Positions 9,675 to 18,855 of a DNA stretch of 64,000 bases are shown here, piece by piece. Source of the stretch: Mesorhizobium sp. GTDB taxonomy: Bacteria > Pseudomonadota > Alphaproteobacteria > Rhizobiales > Rhizobiaceae. Each line of letters begins with the position of its first letter. The first letter of the stretch is position 1. Location of the stretch: positions 1 to 64,000 of the forward strand of contig NZ_JAFKID010000016.1 of assembly GCF_017306545.1 (NCBI RefSeq), written 5' to 3'. Position numbers and translations under genes: made by a program. Under the pieces are notes generated by a model. The model did not search any database. It was not told the origin of the DNA and was given only the letters and a program-made list of their open reading frames with translations.

Positions 9675-11297
9675 TCAACTGCGCAGGCCCGGTGCTTCCT
9701 GGCCGGTGCTCTCGACATATTCGGTATAGCCGCCGCCATAGGTGTGCAGGCCCTCCGGCGTCAGTTCCAGCACCCGGTTGGACAGCGCGGCGAGGAAATG
9801 CCGGTCGTGGCTGACGAACAGCATGGTGCCTTCGTAGCGCGACAATGCCTCGACCAGCATCTGCTTGGTGGCGATGTCGAGATGGTTGGTCGGCTCGTCC
9901 AGCACCAGAAAATTCGGCGGATCGAACAGCATTTTCGCCATCACCAGCCGGGCCTTCTCGCCGCCCGACAACACGCGGCATTTCTTTTCGATCTCGTCGC
10001 CGGTGAAGCCGAAGCAGCCGGCAAGCGCGCGCAACGGCGCCTGGCCGGCTTGCGGAAACGAATCCTCGAGCGATTGCAGCACGGTGCGCTCGCCGTCGAG
10101 CAATTCCATCGCGTGCTGGGCGAAATAGCCCATCCTGACGCTCGGGCCGCGCGAGACGGTTCCCTCGTCGGGCTCGGAAGCGCCGGCGACCAGCTTCAGA
10201 AGCGTCGACTTGCCGGCGCCGTTGACGCCCATGACGCACCAGCGCTCGCGCCGGCGCACCTGGAAGTCGAGCCCCTCATAGATCGTGCGGCCGCCGTAGC
10301 GCTTGTGGACGTTTTTCAGCGTCGCCACGTCCTCGCCCGAACGCGGCGCCGGCTGGAACTCGAAGCGCACCGTCTGCTGCCGCTTCGGCGGTTCGACCTT
10401 CTCGATCTTGTCCAGCTTCTTGACGCGGCTCTGCACCTGCGCGGCGTGGCTGGCGCGTGCCTTGAAGCGCTCGATGAAGGCGATCTCCTTGGCGAGCATC
10501 GCCTGCTGGCGTTCGAACTGCGCCTGCTGCTGCACTTCGGCGACGGCGCGCTGCTGGCGGTAGAATTCGTAGTCGCCGGAATAGGAAGTGAGCGAACCGC
10601 CGTCGATCTCGACGATCTTGCCGACGATGCGGTTCATGAATTCGCGGTCGTGCGAGGTCATCAGCACGGCGCCGTCGAAGCCTTTCAGGAAATTCTCCAG
10701 CCAGATCAGGCTTTCGATGTCGAGGTGGTTGCTCGGCTCGTCGAGCAGCATGGCGTCGGGCCGCATGAGCAGGATCTTGGCGAGCGCCACGCGCATTTTC
10801 CAGCCGCCGGAAAGTGCTGCGACGTCGCCGTCCATCATCTCGTCGCTGAAACCGAGGCCGCCGAGGACTTCGCGCGCCCGGCCTTCGAGCGCATAGCCGT
10901 CCAATTCGTCGAAGCGGCCCTGCACCTCGCCGTAGCGGGTAATCAATTCGTCCATCTCGCCGGCGCGGTCGGGATCGCCCATCGCCGCTTCCAGTTCGGC
11001 CATCTCGGCGGCGAGGGCGCTGACGGGGCCGACGCCGTCGATGACCTCGTGAACGGCGCTGCGCCCGGCCATGTCGCCGACGTCCTGGCTGAAATAGCCG
11101 ATGCTGACGCCGCGATCGACGGACACCTGGCCTTCGTCCGGCTGCTCCTGCCCGGTAATCATGCGGAACAGCGTCGTCTTGCCCGCGCCGTTCGGCCCGA
11201 CCAGCCCGACCTTCTCGCCGCGCTGGAGCGCTGCCGAGGCCTCGATGAAGACGATCTGCTTGCCGTTCTGCTTGCTGATGTTTTCGATGCGGATCAT
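9675..11297 (-). CDS. ABC-F family ATPase (YbiT-like, ribosome-associated)
   Basis: About 540 residues with two ABC ATPase domains and no membrane segments, which defines ABC-F. Domain 1 has the Walker A GPNGAGKTT, signature LSGGWK and Walker B MLLDEPSNHLD. A charged helical linker of about 80 residues (the tRNA-contacting tether in this family) follows. Domain 2 has GVNGAGKST, LSGGEKARL and LDEPTNHLD. Known ABC-F proteins bind the ribosomal E site and relieve stalled translation. The start MIRIENISK at 11297 was chosen because the first ABC strand begins there; the frame extends far upstream without sense. Length and order match YbiT. It is transcribed away from the molybdenum hydroxylase genes. 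Confidence 0.9.
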   Translation of the reverse strand: MIRIENISKQNGKQIVFIEASAALQRGEKVGLVGPNGAGKTTLFRMITGQEQPDEGQVSVDRGVSIGYFSQDVGDMAGRSAVHEVIDGVGPVSALAAEMAELEAAMGDPDRAGEMDELITRYGEVQGRFDELDGYALEGRAREVLGGLGFSDEMMDGDVAALSGGWKMRVALAKILLMRPDAMLLDEPSNHLDIESLIWLENFLKGFDGAVLMTSHDREFMNRIVGKIVEIDGGSLTSYSGDYEFYRQQRAVAEVQQQAQFERQQAMLAKEIAFIERFKARASHAAQVQSRVKKLDKIEKVEPPKRQQTVRFEFQPAPRSGEDVATLKNVHKRYGGRTIYEGLDFQVRRRERWCVMGVNGAGKSTLLKLVAGASEPDEGTVSRGPSVRMGYFAQHAMELLDGERTVLQSLEDSFPQAGQAPLRALAGCFGFTGDEIEKKCRVLSGGEKARLVMAKMLFDPPNFLVLDEPTNHLDIATKQMLVEALSRYEGTMLFVSHDRHFLAALSNRVLELTPEGLHTYGGGYTEYVESTGQEAPGLRS

Positions 11298-11546
11298 GGA
11301 TTTCCGATAGGTTGCGGGTTTTCGGGCGCCGTGCGCGGAACGTGGCACCGCTAGATCATCGCGGCCGCCCCGGCGCAAGAGCGGGCAATGTCGCAGCCGT
11401 CCGGGATTGGACCAGATCATATTTCTTTGAAGGGCACGGCGTTGACGGTTCGCCGCCGCCAGCCGTACGCTGCGCCCGTCTTCGTGCGTTGCACGACCAC
11501 CCAGCGGCGCGGTTGCGTGCCCGCCGCAAGGCAGGGAGGATACCCG

Positions 11547-12014
11547 ATGTCCGTCACCCTCAACGTCAACGGCAAGGACCATACGGTCGAGGCCGATCCC
11601 GACAGCATGCTGCTCTACGCATTGCGCGACGACCTCAAGCTGCACGGACCGAAGTTCGGCTGCGGCCTGTCGCAATGCGGCGCCTGCACCGTCATCATCG
11701 ACGGCGCCGCGACCCGCTCCTGCGTCACGCCGCTTTCGAGCCTCGACAAGAGCAGCAAGATCACCACGTTGGAAGGGCTGGGCACGCTGGAAAAACCGCA
11801 CCCGCTGCAACAGGCTTTCATCGACGAGCAGGCAGCGCAATGCGGCTACTGCATCAGCGGCATGATCATGACGGCGAAAGCGTTCCTCGACGAGAACCCG
11901 CATCCGAGCCGCGACGACATCAAGGACGCGCTCAACGACAACCTCTGTCGCTGCGGCACCCATATGCGCATCGTGCGCGCCGTAGAACGCGCCGCCAAGG
12001 CGAACGGAGGCTGA
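11547..12014 (+). CDS. Molybdenum hydroxylase [2Fe-2S] subunit (IorA-like)
   Basis: 155 residues, the small iron-sulfur subunit of a xanthine-oxidase-family enzyme of the isoquinoline 1-oxidoreductase type. A plant-type [2Fe-2S] site (CGLSQCGACT, with a further Cys after about 20 residues) lies in the N-terminal half, and the helical second cluster domain carries CGYC and CRCGTH. The start at 11547 follows GGGAGGA with good spacing. It ends 2 bases before the start of the large molybdopterin subunit, so the two are co-translated. Electrons pass from the molybdenum centre through these clusters to an acceptor. There is no FAD subunit nearby, as expected of IorAB-type enzymes that use a cytochrome or azurin-like acceptor. 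Confidence 0.92.
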   Translation: MSVTLNVNGKDHTVEADPDSMLLYALRDDLKLHGPKFGCGLSQCGACTVIIDGAATRSCVTPLSSLDKSSKITTLEGLGTLEKPHPLQQAFIDEQAAQCGYCISGMIMTAKAFLDENPHPSRDDIKDALNDNLCRCGTHMRIVRAVERAAKANGG

Positions 12015-12016
12015 CC

Positions 12017-14323
12017 ATGAACACGCGCCCCGAAGACCTGCACGCCAAAGGCACGCTCACGCTCGACCGCCGTTCCTTCCTGAAGGGTTCGGCCGGCCTC
12101 GTCGTCGCCTTCGCGATCGTCGACCCGACCGCCGCGCTGGCGGCAGAAGAGGCGGCGACGGACTCGGTCGGCTCGCCCGATTCCGGCAAGCTCTATGCGT
12201 GGCTGGCCATCCATCCCGACAACACCGCGACACTGTTCACCGGCAAGGTGGAAACCGGCACCGGCGTCCAGACGGCGCTCGGCCAGATCGCGGCCGAGGA
12301 ACTTGAATTTCCCATCGATCGCCTCGACGTGGTGATGGGCACGACCTCGCAGACCGTAGATCAGGGGCCGACTTACGGCAGCATGAGCGTGCGCTATGCC
12401 GGACCGCAGATCCGCAACGCGGCGGCGGCGGCGCGCAAGGCGCTGCTCGACCTCGCCGCCGCCCGCTTCAAGCTGCCGGCACAGCAACTCGAAGCCAAGG
12501 AGGGCGCGATCTCGGTGATCGGCGCGGCGGGCCAGAGCGTCACTTTCGGCGACCTGGTCGCCGGCAAGCGCCTCAACATCGAAATCGGCGCGAGCGGAAG
12601 CGGCTTCGGCCTGAAGGTCGCGCCGGACGCGCCGGTGAAGAACCCATCCACCTATTCCGTCGTCGGCCAGCCGGTGCGGCGCAAGGACATTCCCGGCAAG
12701 GTGACGGGCCAGTTCACCTACATCCAGGACGTCAAGGTCGACGGCATGCTGCACGGCCGTGTCGTGCGGCCCTACGGCGTCGGCGCGACGCTGGAGAGCG
12801 TCGACGAGACGGGCTTGAAGGACATTCCAGGCTTCGTCCAGGTGGTGCGCAAGGGCAATTTCCTCGGCGTGGTGGCGAAGACCGAATGGGCGGCGATCCA
12901 GGCCGCCGAGAAGCTCGGCTCCGGGCTCGATCCTTCCGGGCCGACGGCCGGACAGGCCAAATGGTCCGACTGGCAGGGCCTGCCGGAGCAGGAGGCCGTG
13001 TGGGACACGCTGCGCAAGACGGCGGGCGTCAACACCTCCGTCGCGGCCAAAGGCTCGGTCGATCTTGCCTTGCCTTTCGCGGAAAAGACGATCCAGGCCA
13101 CCTACAAGACGCCGTTCCAGATGCATGGCAGCATCGGTCCTTCCTGCGCTATCGCCGACGTGCAGAAGGATAAGGCGACTTTCTGGGCCGGCACGCAGAT
13201 GCCGCACCAGATGCGCGCCGACATGTCCCAAATGCTCGGCATTCCGGAGGATCGTATCGACGTCAAATGGTTCGAGGCGTCCGGTGCCTATGGCCGCAAC
13301 GGGTTGGAGCACGTCATTCCCGACGCAGCACTGATGTCGCAGGCGGTCGGCAAGCCGGTGCGCGTGCAATGGATGCGTTGGGACGAGCACGGCTGGGAGC
13401 CGAAAGGCCCGCCCATCGTGCAGGACCTGACCGGCGCGCTCGACAAGGACGGCAACGTCGTCGCCTGGCGCCACCACATGTGGGTGCCGACGACCGGCGA
13501 CACGCGCCTGATCGCGGTGGAACTCGCCGGCCTGCCTCAGATCGGCAGCGAGGGGTCGGGCGACTCGGCGATCGGCTATGCCTACACCTTCGACAATGCC
13601 GACGTCGCCAATCACGGCATGGGCCGGGTCGGCCTGCTGACGGCATGGCTGCGTTCGCCGGCGCAGTTCGAGACGACTTATGCCATGGAAGCCTTCATCG
13701 ACGAGATGGCGGCCGCCGCCGGGCAGGACCCGTTGTCGTTCCGGCTGAAATATCTCGCCGACCAGCGCGCCATCGACGTGCTGCGCGCGGCGGCGCAGGC
13801 CTATGGCTGGGAGAACCGGCCGTCGCCCGCCCCGCAGCAGGAAGGCAAGCTCGCAAAGGGCCGCGGCATCGCCTGGGTCAACCGCGACGACGTGCGCGTG
13901 GCCACCATCGCCGACGTCACCGTCGATCGCGACAGCGGTGCCATCAGTGTCAAGCGCGTCGTCGTGGCGCATGATTGCGGGCTGGTGGTCAATCCCGACG
14001 GCCTCAGCAACCAGATCGAGGGCAACGTCATCCAGTCGCTCAGCCGCACCCTGCACGAGGAGGTGGCCTTCGACAAGGCGCATGTGACCAGCCGCGACTG
14101 GGAAGGCTATCCGATCCTGCGCTTCAACGAGATACCCGACACGATCGACATCGTCCTGGTCAACAACCGGCCTGAATATCCGTCCTATGGCGGCGGCGAA
14201 CCGTCGACCTGCCCGACGGCGGCGGTGATTTCCAACGCCGTCTACGACGCCATCGGCGTGCGGCTGAGGCAGACGCCGTTCCGCCCCGAGCGGGTCAAGG
14301 CAGCGATCAGCCGCACCGGTTGA
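12017..14323 (+). CDS. Molybdopterin-binding subunit of xanthine dehydrogenase family (IorB-like)
   Basis: 768 residues, the large catalytic subunit paired with the upstream [2Fe-2S] protein. The N-terminus has a twin-arginine-like signal (DRRSFLKGSAG followed by a hydrophobic run to PTAALA), so the folded complex is probably exported to the periplasm. The body shows the aldehyde oxidase/xanthine dehydrogenase layout: the domain around QPVRRKDIPGKVTGQFTY, the FQMHGSIGPSCA region, and the C-terminal VAHDCGLVVNPDGLSNQIEGN block that contacts the cofactor. GGAGG precedes the ATG at 12017. The physiological substrate (an N-heterocycle or an aldehyde) cannot be judged from sequence. No cofactor-inserting XdhC-like gene is present in the window. 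Confidence 0.9.
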   Translation: MNTRPEDLHAKGTLTLDRRSFLKGSAGLVVAFAIVDPTAALAAEEAATDSVGSPDSGKLYAWLAIHPDNTATLFTGKVETGTGVQTALGQIAAEELEFPIDRLDVVMGTTSQTVDQGPTYGSMSVRYAGPQIRNAAAAARKALLDLAAARFKLPAQQLEAKEGAISVIGAAGQSVTFGDLVAGKRLNIEIGASGSGFGLKVAPDAPVKNPSTYSVVGQPVRRKDIPGKVTGQFTYIQDVKVDGMLHGRVVRPYGVGATLESVDETGLKDIPGFVQVVRKGNFLGVVAKTEWAAIQAAEKLGSGLDPSGPTAGQAKWSDWQGLPEQEAVWDTLRKTAGVNTSVAAKGSVDLALPFAEKTIQATYKTPFQMHGSIGPSCAIADVQKDKATFWAGTQMPHQMRADMSQMLGIPEDRIDVKWFEASGAYGRNGLEHVIPDAALMSQAVGKPVRVQWMRWDEHGWEPKGPPIVQDLTGALDKDGNVVAWRHHMWVPTTGDTRLIAVELAGLPQIGSEGSGDSAIGYAYTFDNADVANHGMGRVGLLTAWLRSPAQFETTYAMEAFIDEMAAAAGQDPLSFRLKYLADQRAIDVLRAAAQAYGWENRPSPAPQQEGKLAKGRGIAWVNRDDVRVATIADVTVDRDSGAISVKRVVVAHDCGLVVNPDGLSNQIEGNVIQSLSRTLHEEVAFDKAHVTSRDWEGYPILRFNEIPDTIDIVLVNNRPEYPSYGGGEPSTCPTAAVISNAVYDAIGVRLRQTPFRPERVKAAISRTG

Positions 14324-14425
14324 GAGCGGCGTCGCGGTATCGGCCTGGAACCGGAACTATCGCATAGGGCCGTTGGCGCGCCAAAGGCTCTCGCGTCCTG
14401 CCCCGCTACAGTGTAGGGCGGGTGC

Positions 14426-15808
14426 ATGAAGGCGCTGATCGACCGCTCGAAAATCCTGTCTGCCGGCCTGACGGCGATCCGCAGCGAATTCCATGTACCG
14501 GACGGGTTTCCGCAAGAGGTGCTGGCGGCGGCGGAAACCGCTGCCCGGCGCATACCGGACCGGCATGCGGACCGGACGGCGATGCCGTTCGTCACGCTTG
14601 ACCCGGCGACTTCGACCGATCTCGACCAGGCTTTCTCGATCGAGCCCAGCGGCTGCGATCTTTTGCTGCATTACGCCATCGCCGATGTCGCCTGGTTCGT
14701 CGAGGACGGCGACGCCGTCGATCTCGAAGCCTGGAACCGGGGCGAGACGCTTTACCTGCCGGACGGTCGGGCAGGGCTCTACCCGCCGATCCTTTCCGAA
14801 GGGGCGGCCAGCCTGTTGCCGGAGGGGCCGCGGCCCGCCGTGATCTTCACCGTCCGGATCGCCGGCGACGGCGCGGTCAGGCTGGACGGCGCCGAGCGGG
14901 CGATCATCCGCAGCCGTGCCAAGCTCGCTTATGAAAGCGTCCAGCCGGCGGACCTGCCGGCCGGTTTCGGCGAATTCGCGCGGCGCATGGCGGCGAACGA
15001 GCAGCGGCGCGGCGCTTCGCGCGTCGATCCGCCCGAGCAAGAGGTGGAGGCCCGCGGCGACGGCACCTTCCAATTGTCGTTCCGCCCCAAGCTTCAATCG
15101 GAAGTGCAGAACGCCGCCCTGTCTCTGGCCGCCAACATGGCCGTCGCCGACGCCATGCTGGCACATCACACCGGGCTGTTCAGGGTGATGTCGGGACCGG
15201 ACGCCGGCAAGGTCGACCGGCTGCGCATCGCGGCCAGGGCGCTCGGCCTCGATTGGCCGGCCGCGACGGGCCTGCGCGACTACCAGAAGACGCTCGACCC
15301 GGCCGACCCGAAGCAGGCGGCGCTGATGCTGGAAATCCGCCGCGCCAGCCCCGGCGCGTCCTACCAGCCCTATCAGGACGGCGTCGTGCCCTGGCACGAG
15401 GCGATGGCGGCGACCTATGCGCATGCGACCGCGCCTTTGCGGCGGTTGGCCGACCGCTATGTCGTGCGCTGCACGCTGGCGATCGCCAACGGCCAGCCGG
15501 TGCCGCAGGCCGTCACCGATGCGTTTGCCAAACTGCCCAAGGTCATGGGCCGCGCCGACGGGCACGCCTCGCAGATCAGCCGGGCGGCAATCGACCTGGC
15601 CGAAGCGGCGATGCTGGCCGGACGCGAAAGCGAGGTTTTCGCGGCGACTGTGACCGACCTCACGGACCACGGCGTGCGGGTGCAACTCGCCGGCCTGCCG
15701 GTCGTCGCCAATGTCGACGTCTCCGGTCCCGCGCGCGGCGCGGAGCTGCGGCTGAAGCTCGTCCTGGCCGATCCGAATCAGCGCCGAATCGTTTTCGCGC
15801 CGGCCTGA
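14426..15808 (+). CDS. RNB-domain ribonuclease (RNase II/R-like, single domain)
   Basis: 460 residues, shorter than RNase II (~640) or RNase R (~800). The RNB catalytic block is clear: DPATSTDLDQAFSI carries the acidic residues that hold magnesium, HYAIADVAWFV follows, and HATAPLRRLADRYV matches the conserved substrate-channel motif. The flanking cold-shock and S1 RNA-binding domains of RNase II and R are missing or reduced. The enzyme class degrades RNA 3' to 5'. It sits alone between the hydroxylase genes and minC, all on the plus strand, with no overlap. It was probably annotated as an RNase II family protein of narrow phylogenetic range. Confidence 0.88.
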   Translation: MKALIDRSKILSAGLTAIRSEFHVPDGFPQEVLAAAETAARRIPDRHADRTAMPFVTLDPATSTDLDQAFSIEPSGCDLLLHYAIADVAWFVEDGDAVDLEAWNRGETLYLPDGRAGLYPPILSEGAASLLPEGPRPAVIFTVRIAGDGAVRLDGAERAIIRSRAKLAYESVQPADLPAGFGEFARRMAANEQRRGASRVDPPEQEVEARGDGTFQLSFRPKLQSEVQNAALSLAANMAVADAMLAHHTGLFRVMSGPDAGKVDRLRIAARALGLDWPAATGLRDYQKTLDPADPKQAALMLEIRRASPGASYQPYQDGVVPWHEAMAATYAHATAPLRRLADRYVVRCTLAIANGQPVPQAVTDAFAKLPKVMGRADGHASQISRAAIDLAEAAMLAGRESEVFAATVTDLTDHGVRVQLAGLPVVANVDVSGPARGAELRLKLVLADPNQRRIVFAPA

Positions 15809-15989
15809 CCGTTCACGCGGTTCTTGCACCCTTCCGCAAAATTTTGATGCGGCGGCGCGATATTTTTACGCAGAGCGGGAAGCCCCGCATCGACCGTGGA
15901 AACGGCCCGTCCGGCGCCTTCCGGCCAGACGGCACGGCGTTCGCCGGCCCATGGCGGGGCTTGTCCAAAGCGTATCCGGACCGGCCGTG

Positions 15990-16008
15990 TTAACTTTTCG
16001 TTAACCAT
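15990..16008 (+). promoter_or_regulatory. Full CtrA-type binding site upstream of minC
   Basis: A perfect TTAA-N7-TTAA occurs at 15990-16004, followed by CCAT, which is the consensus for the alphaproteobacterial cell-cycle regulator CtrA. It lies about 50-65 bases before the proposed minC start. CtrA control of minCDE is known from Sinorhizobium. The local sequence is markedly AT-rich compared with its neighbours. Confidence 0.75.
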
Positions 16009-16054
16009 TTCGCCGATACACCTTGGCAATCCAAAATTAACCAAGATCACCACC

Positions 16055-16789
16055 GTGTTAACGAAACCCCGGCCCATCCGCCTCAAGGGGCGGTCCTTCC
16101 TTGCCCTGTCGCTTACCCCGGAGTTGCCCTTCGAGGATTGGCTGGCCGGGCTCGACGATCTCGCCGCCCGTTCCGCCGGCTTTTTCCTGCGCCGCCCGGT
16201 GGTGCTGGACGTCGACGGCCTCGATATCGACAAGGCGGACCTGCGCAAGCTGGTCGAAGACCTCAACAGCCGCAACGTGCGCGTCATGGGGATCGAAGGC
16301 GCAAGGCCTTCGCTGCTCGGGCCCGATATGCCGCCGGCCATGAGCGACGGGCGCCCGGCTTCGGATTTCGAGCCGCCGGACGAGGGCGAGGCGGGCGAGA
16401 AGCAAGATGACGCGGCGGCGGAACCGGTCGTGGCTGCGCGGCCGGCGCCGACGCAGGCCCTGGCTTCGCTCGTCGTCACCGAACCGGTGCGCTCGGGCCA
16501 ATCCTTGTTCTTCCCGGAAGGGGACGTCACCATCGTCGGTTCGGTCGCCTCGGGCGCCGAAATCGTCGCCGGCGGGTCGATCCATGTCTACGGCACGCTG
16601 AGGGGCCGGGCGATGGCGGGCACCGCCGGCAACGGTTGTGCGCGCATCTTCTGTCGCAAGCTCGAGGCCGAACTGATCGCCATCGACGGTTTCTATCTGA
16701 CGGCCGAGGACATGGAGCCGGACCTCAGGGGGCGGGCGGTGCAGGCCTGGCTGGAAGGCCACGCGCTGAAGACGGGAATACTCGGCTAA
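16055..16789 (+). CDS. minC: Septum site-determining protein MinC
   Basis: About 244 residues from a GTG at 16055. Upstream codons in the same frame exist, but they run through the CtrA box and read as non-coding, and the family N-terminus (IRLKGRSFLALSLTPE) begins just after the GTG. The N-terminal domain (~1-105) blocks FtsZ assembly. The acidic/proline linker leads to the C-terminal beta-solenoid (~140-240) with GDVTIVGSVASGAEIVAGG and IHVYGTLRGRAMAG, which binds MinD and makes copolymers. It is the first gene of minCDE, 46 bases before minD. The ribosome site is poor, so the exact start is uncertain. Confidence 0.93.
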   Translation: MLTKPRPIRLKGRSFLALSLTPELPFEDWLAGLDDLAARSAGFFLRRPVVLDVDGLDIDKADLRKLVEDLNSRNVRVMGIEGARPSLLGPDMPPAMSDGRPASDFEPPDEGEAGEKQDDAAAEPVVAARPAPTQALASLVVTEPVRSGQSLFFPEGDVTIVGSVASGAEIVAGGSIHVYGTLRGRAMAGTAGNGCARIFCRKLEAELIAIDGFYLTAEDMEPDLRGRAVQAWLEGHALKTGILG

Positions 16790-16835
16790 CGCCAAGGCGC
16801 CTGGTCGAACAAGAAGTCCATAACAGGAGAGGTCA

Positions 16836-17651
16836 ATGGGCAAGGTTATCGTGGTGACATCGGGCAAAGGCGGCGTCGGCAAGACGACGTCTTCGGCCGC
16901 GCTGGGCGCCGCTCTGGCGCAGAACGGCGAGAAGGTGGTGGTCGTCGATTTCGACGTCGGGCTGCGCAACCTCGATCTCGTCATGGGGGCGGAGCGGCGC
17001 GTCGTCTACGATCTCGTGAACGTCATCCAGGGCGAGGCCAAGCTCACCCAGGCGCTGATCCGCGACAAGCGGGTGGAGACGCTTTACCTGCTGCCTGCCT
17101 CGCAGACGCGCGACAAGGAGAACCTGACGCCCGAGGGCGTGGAAAAGGTGATCGCGGCGCTGAAGAAAGCCTTCGACTGGGTGATCTGCGACAGCCCGGC
17201 GGGCATCGAGCGCGGCGCGACGCTCGCCATGCGCCATGCCGACGTGGCGATCGTCGTGACCAATCCGGAAGTGTCGTCGGTGCGCGATTCGGACCGCATC
17301 ATCGGCCTGCTCGATTCCAAGACGCTGAAAGCCGAAAGCGGCGAGCGCATGGAAAAGCACCTGTTGCTTACCCGCTACGATCCGGCCCGCGCCGAGCGCG
17401 GCGACATGCTGAAAGTGGACGACGTGCTGGAAATCCTGTCGATCCCGCTGCTCGGTATCATTCCTGAAAGCATGGACGTGCTGCGCGCCTCCAACCTCGG
17501 CTCGCCGGTCACGCTCGCGGACGAAGGCAGCGCGCCGGCCAGGGCCTATTTCGACGCGGTGCGCCGGCTGAAAGGCGAGGCTTTGCCGGTCACGGTTCCG
17601 GGCGAGAAGCGGGGCTTCTTCGGCAAGTTCTTCGGGAGGAAAGCGGCATGA
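16836..17651 (+). CDS. minD: Septum site-determining ATPase MinD
   Basis: 271 residues, the normal length. The deviant Walker A ([14 protein letters not shown]) opens the protein after strand 1, and [11 protein letters not shown] is the typical MinD switch region. [14 protein letters not shown] is the Walker B. The C-terminal [16 protein letters not shown] is the amphipathic membrane-targeting helix. MinD dimerises with ATP on the inner membrane, recruits MinC and is released by MinE, so that division septa are kept from the poles. AGGAGAGG precedes the ATG. The stop overlaps the minE start (ATGA), showing translational coupling. Confidence 0.97.
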   Translation: MGKVIVVTSGKGGVGKTTSSAALGAALAQNGEKVVVVDFDVGLRNLDLVMGAERRVVYDLVNVIQGEAKLTQALIRDKRVETLYLLPASQTRDKENLTPEGVEKVIAALKKAFDWVICDSPAGIERGATLAMRHADVAIVVTNPEVSSVRDSDRIIGLLDSKTLKAESGERMEKHLLLTRYDPARAERGDMLKVDDVLEILSIPLLGIIPESMDVLRASNLGSPVTLADEGSAPARAYFDAVRRLKGEALPVTVPGEKRGFFGKFFGRKAA

Positions 17652-17929
17652 AGCTGTTTAAGCTCTTTTCCAAGCCCCAGTCGGCCCCGGCGGCGCGCGA
17701 GCGCTTGCAGGTGCTGCTTGCGCATGAGCGCGCCAGCGCGGCGGGGTCCGATCTGGTCGCCAAGCTGCGCGACGAGATCGTGCGCGTCATCTCGCGGCAC
17801 ATGCACATCGAACAGGACAAGGTGAGCGTGAAGATGGAACGCGGCGACAAGGTGTCGACGCTGGCCGTCGACGTCGAGATTCCGTTCAACGCAGCCAAGG
17901 CGGCCGCGGCACGAAAGAAGGCGGCCTGA
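17648..17929 (+). CDS. minE: Cell division topological specificity factor MinE
   Basis: 93 residues. The N-terminus ([10 protein letters not shown]) is the short amphipathic membrane-binding segment. The anti-MinCD helix follows ([14 protein letters not shown]), and the rest is the topological specificity domain with the [17 protein letters not shown] helix and the [22 protein letters not shown] strands. It stimulates MinD ATPase activity. It overlaps minD by 4 bases and is the last gene of the operon. The tail is rich in Ala and Lys. Start and length match the family. Confidence 0.96.
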   Translation: MKLFKLFSKPQSAPAARERLQVLLAHERASAAGSDLVAKLRDEIVRVISRHMHIEQDKVSVKMERGDKVSTLAVDVEIPFNAAKAAAARKKAA

Positions 17930-17943
17930 CCGGCCGCTTTCGA
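17921..17943 (+). terminator. Possible minCDE terminator
   Basis: A 6-bp stem (GCGGCC with GGCCGC, 5-base loop) spans the minE stop codon at 17921-17936 and is followed by a short TTTC. The stem is short and the T run is weak, so this is only a candidate. Confidence 0.3.
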
Positions 17944-18047
17944 CCACGATTTTCGGGGGACGGGGGACAACAAAACAGCGTCGGCGGCCATCGGCCGATG
18001 GCCACAAGACGATGCTGCGGCATCAGGATCGGCAAAGGAGCAACGCC

Positions 18048-18227
18048 ATGACCCGCATATCCCTTCTGGAACGGCTGAAGGAAATCCAGAAGATGCCGCG
18101 CTATCAGGGGCGCGACATCACCACCATCAGCGCGGTGCTGACGAACCAGGCGCTGGCCAAGCATATCGAGGTGTGCGAGCAGGCGGCCGGCATCGCGCCG
18201 CGCCCGGACAACCAGGCGGCCGCGTAA
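18048..18227 (+). CDS. Small conserved-looking protein of unknown function
   Basis: 59 residues from the ATG at 18048, supported by AAAGGAG 7 bases upstream. The frame is open further upstream but without a good start. The chain is basic and helical at the N-terminus (MTRISLLERLKEIQKMPRYQG), with a middle segment DITTISAVLTNQALAKHIEVCEQ. No signal, membrane segment or metal motif is visible. It is about 118 bases after minE on the same strand and may be read from the same mRNA or from its own promoter. I do not recognise the family. Confidence 0.6.
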   Translation: MTRISLLERLKEIQKMPRYQGRDITTISAVLTNQALAKHIEVCEQAAGIAPRPDNQAAA

Positions 18228-18286
18228 AGCGGCGCATTCCTAAACAGGGGCCGCGCCGGTTCGGGACGCCGCGCGTGGCTCCCTCG

Positions 18287-18691
18287 TCACGGATCGGCGC
18301 AGCCCACGCCGCGCAGCGTCGCCAGCAACACTGTCGCGGTCCCCGTGTGATCCACCGCGGCTTGCTCCGGGAGCGGCAGCCGGGCCCAGACTGTCAGCGC
18401 GCCGATGTGTTCGGCCATCCGCGGATCGGCCACGGCGGCGCATCTGACGTCGCCGGACTTCGCCAGAACGACGAGGGCGGTCCCGAGGTCATCGTAGCCG
18501 ATCGCCGCCATTCGCTCGGCATCGGCATCGCCGAAAACCCTGACGTCGAACAGAAGCGTGCCGCCCGTTCTTTGCGCTATGCTCGACATCCGGCTGGAAA
18601 ACGGCGGCCGCAAACCATCGGCTGGGACGAACGTGTCCTCCAGCAACGCCAACTCCACCTGCTCTGCCACCATATCGGGAGGTTGCGCCAA
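18287..18691 (-). CDS. Hypothetical protein, unrecognised
   Basis: 134 residues on the minus strand, facing the small gene that ends at 18227. The composition is that of a real soluble protein (balanced charges, alternating strands and helices such as GGTLLFDVRVFGDADAERM and MAEHIGALTVWARLPLPE), whereas the overlapping plus-strand frame is arginine-rich and low quality. Two cysteines, no signal peptide. The region to 18855 separates it from the divergent dehydrogenase gene. I see no family motif. It could be a shortened member of a larger family. Confidence 0.5.
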   Translation of the reverse strand: MAQPPDMVAEQVELALLEDTFVPADGLRPPFSSRMSSIAQRTGGTLLFDVRVFGDADAERMAAIGYDDLGTALVVLAKSGDVRCAAVADPRMAEHIGALTVWARLPLPEQAAVDHTGTATVLLATLRGVGCADP

Positions 18692-18855
18692 TCATTGCAA
18701 TCAGCAATAGGCTCTCGATTGAATTCACAGCAAAATCGGCGCCGGGCGTGGCCGGTGGCCCTACCGATGCCTCGTGGAGCCCCTATGCTGGCCGGGCCGC
18801 ATCGAATTTTTAGGACCGGCCGCTTCAGCGGCACGGGCAAAAAGGGGATTGCAGA

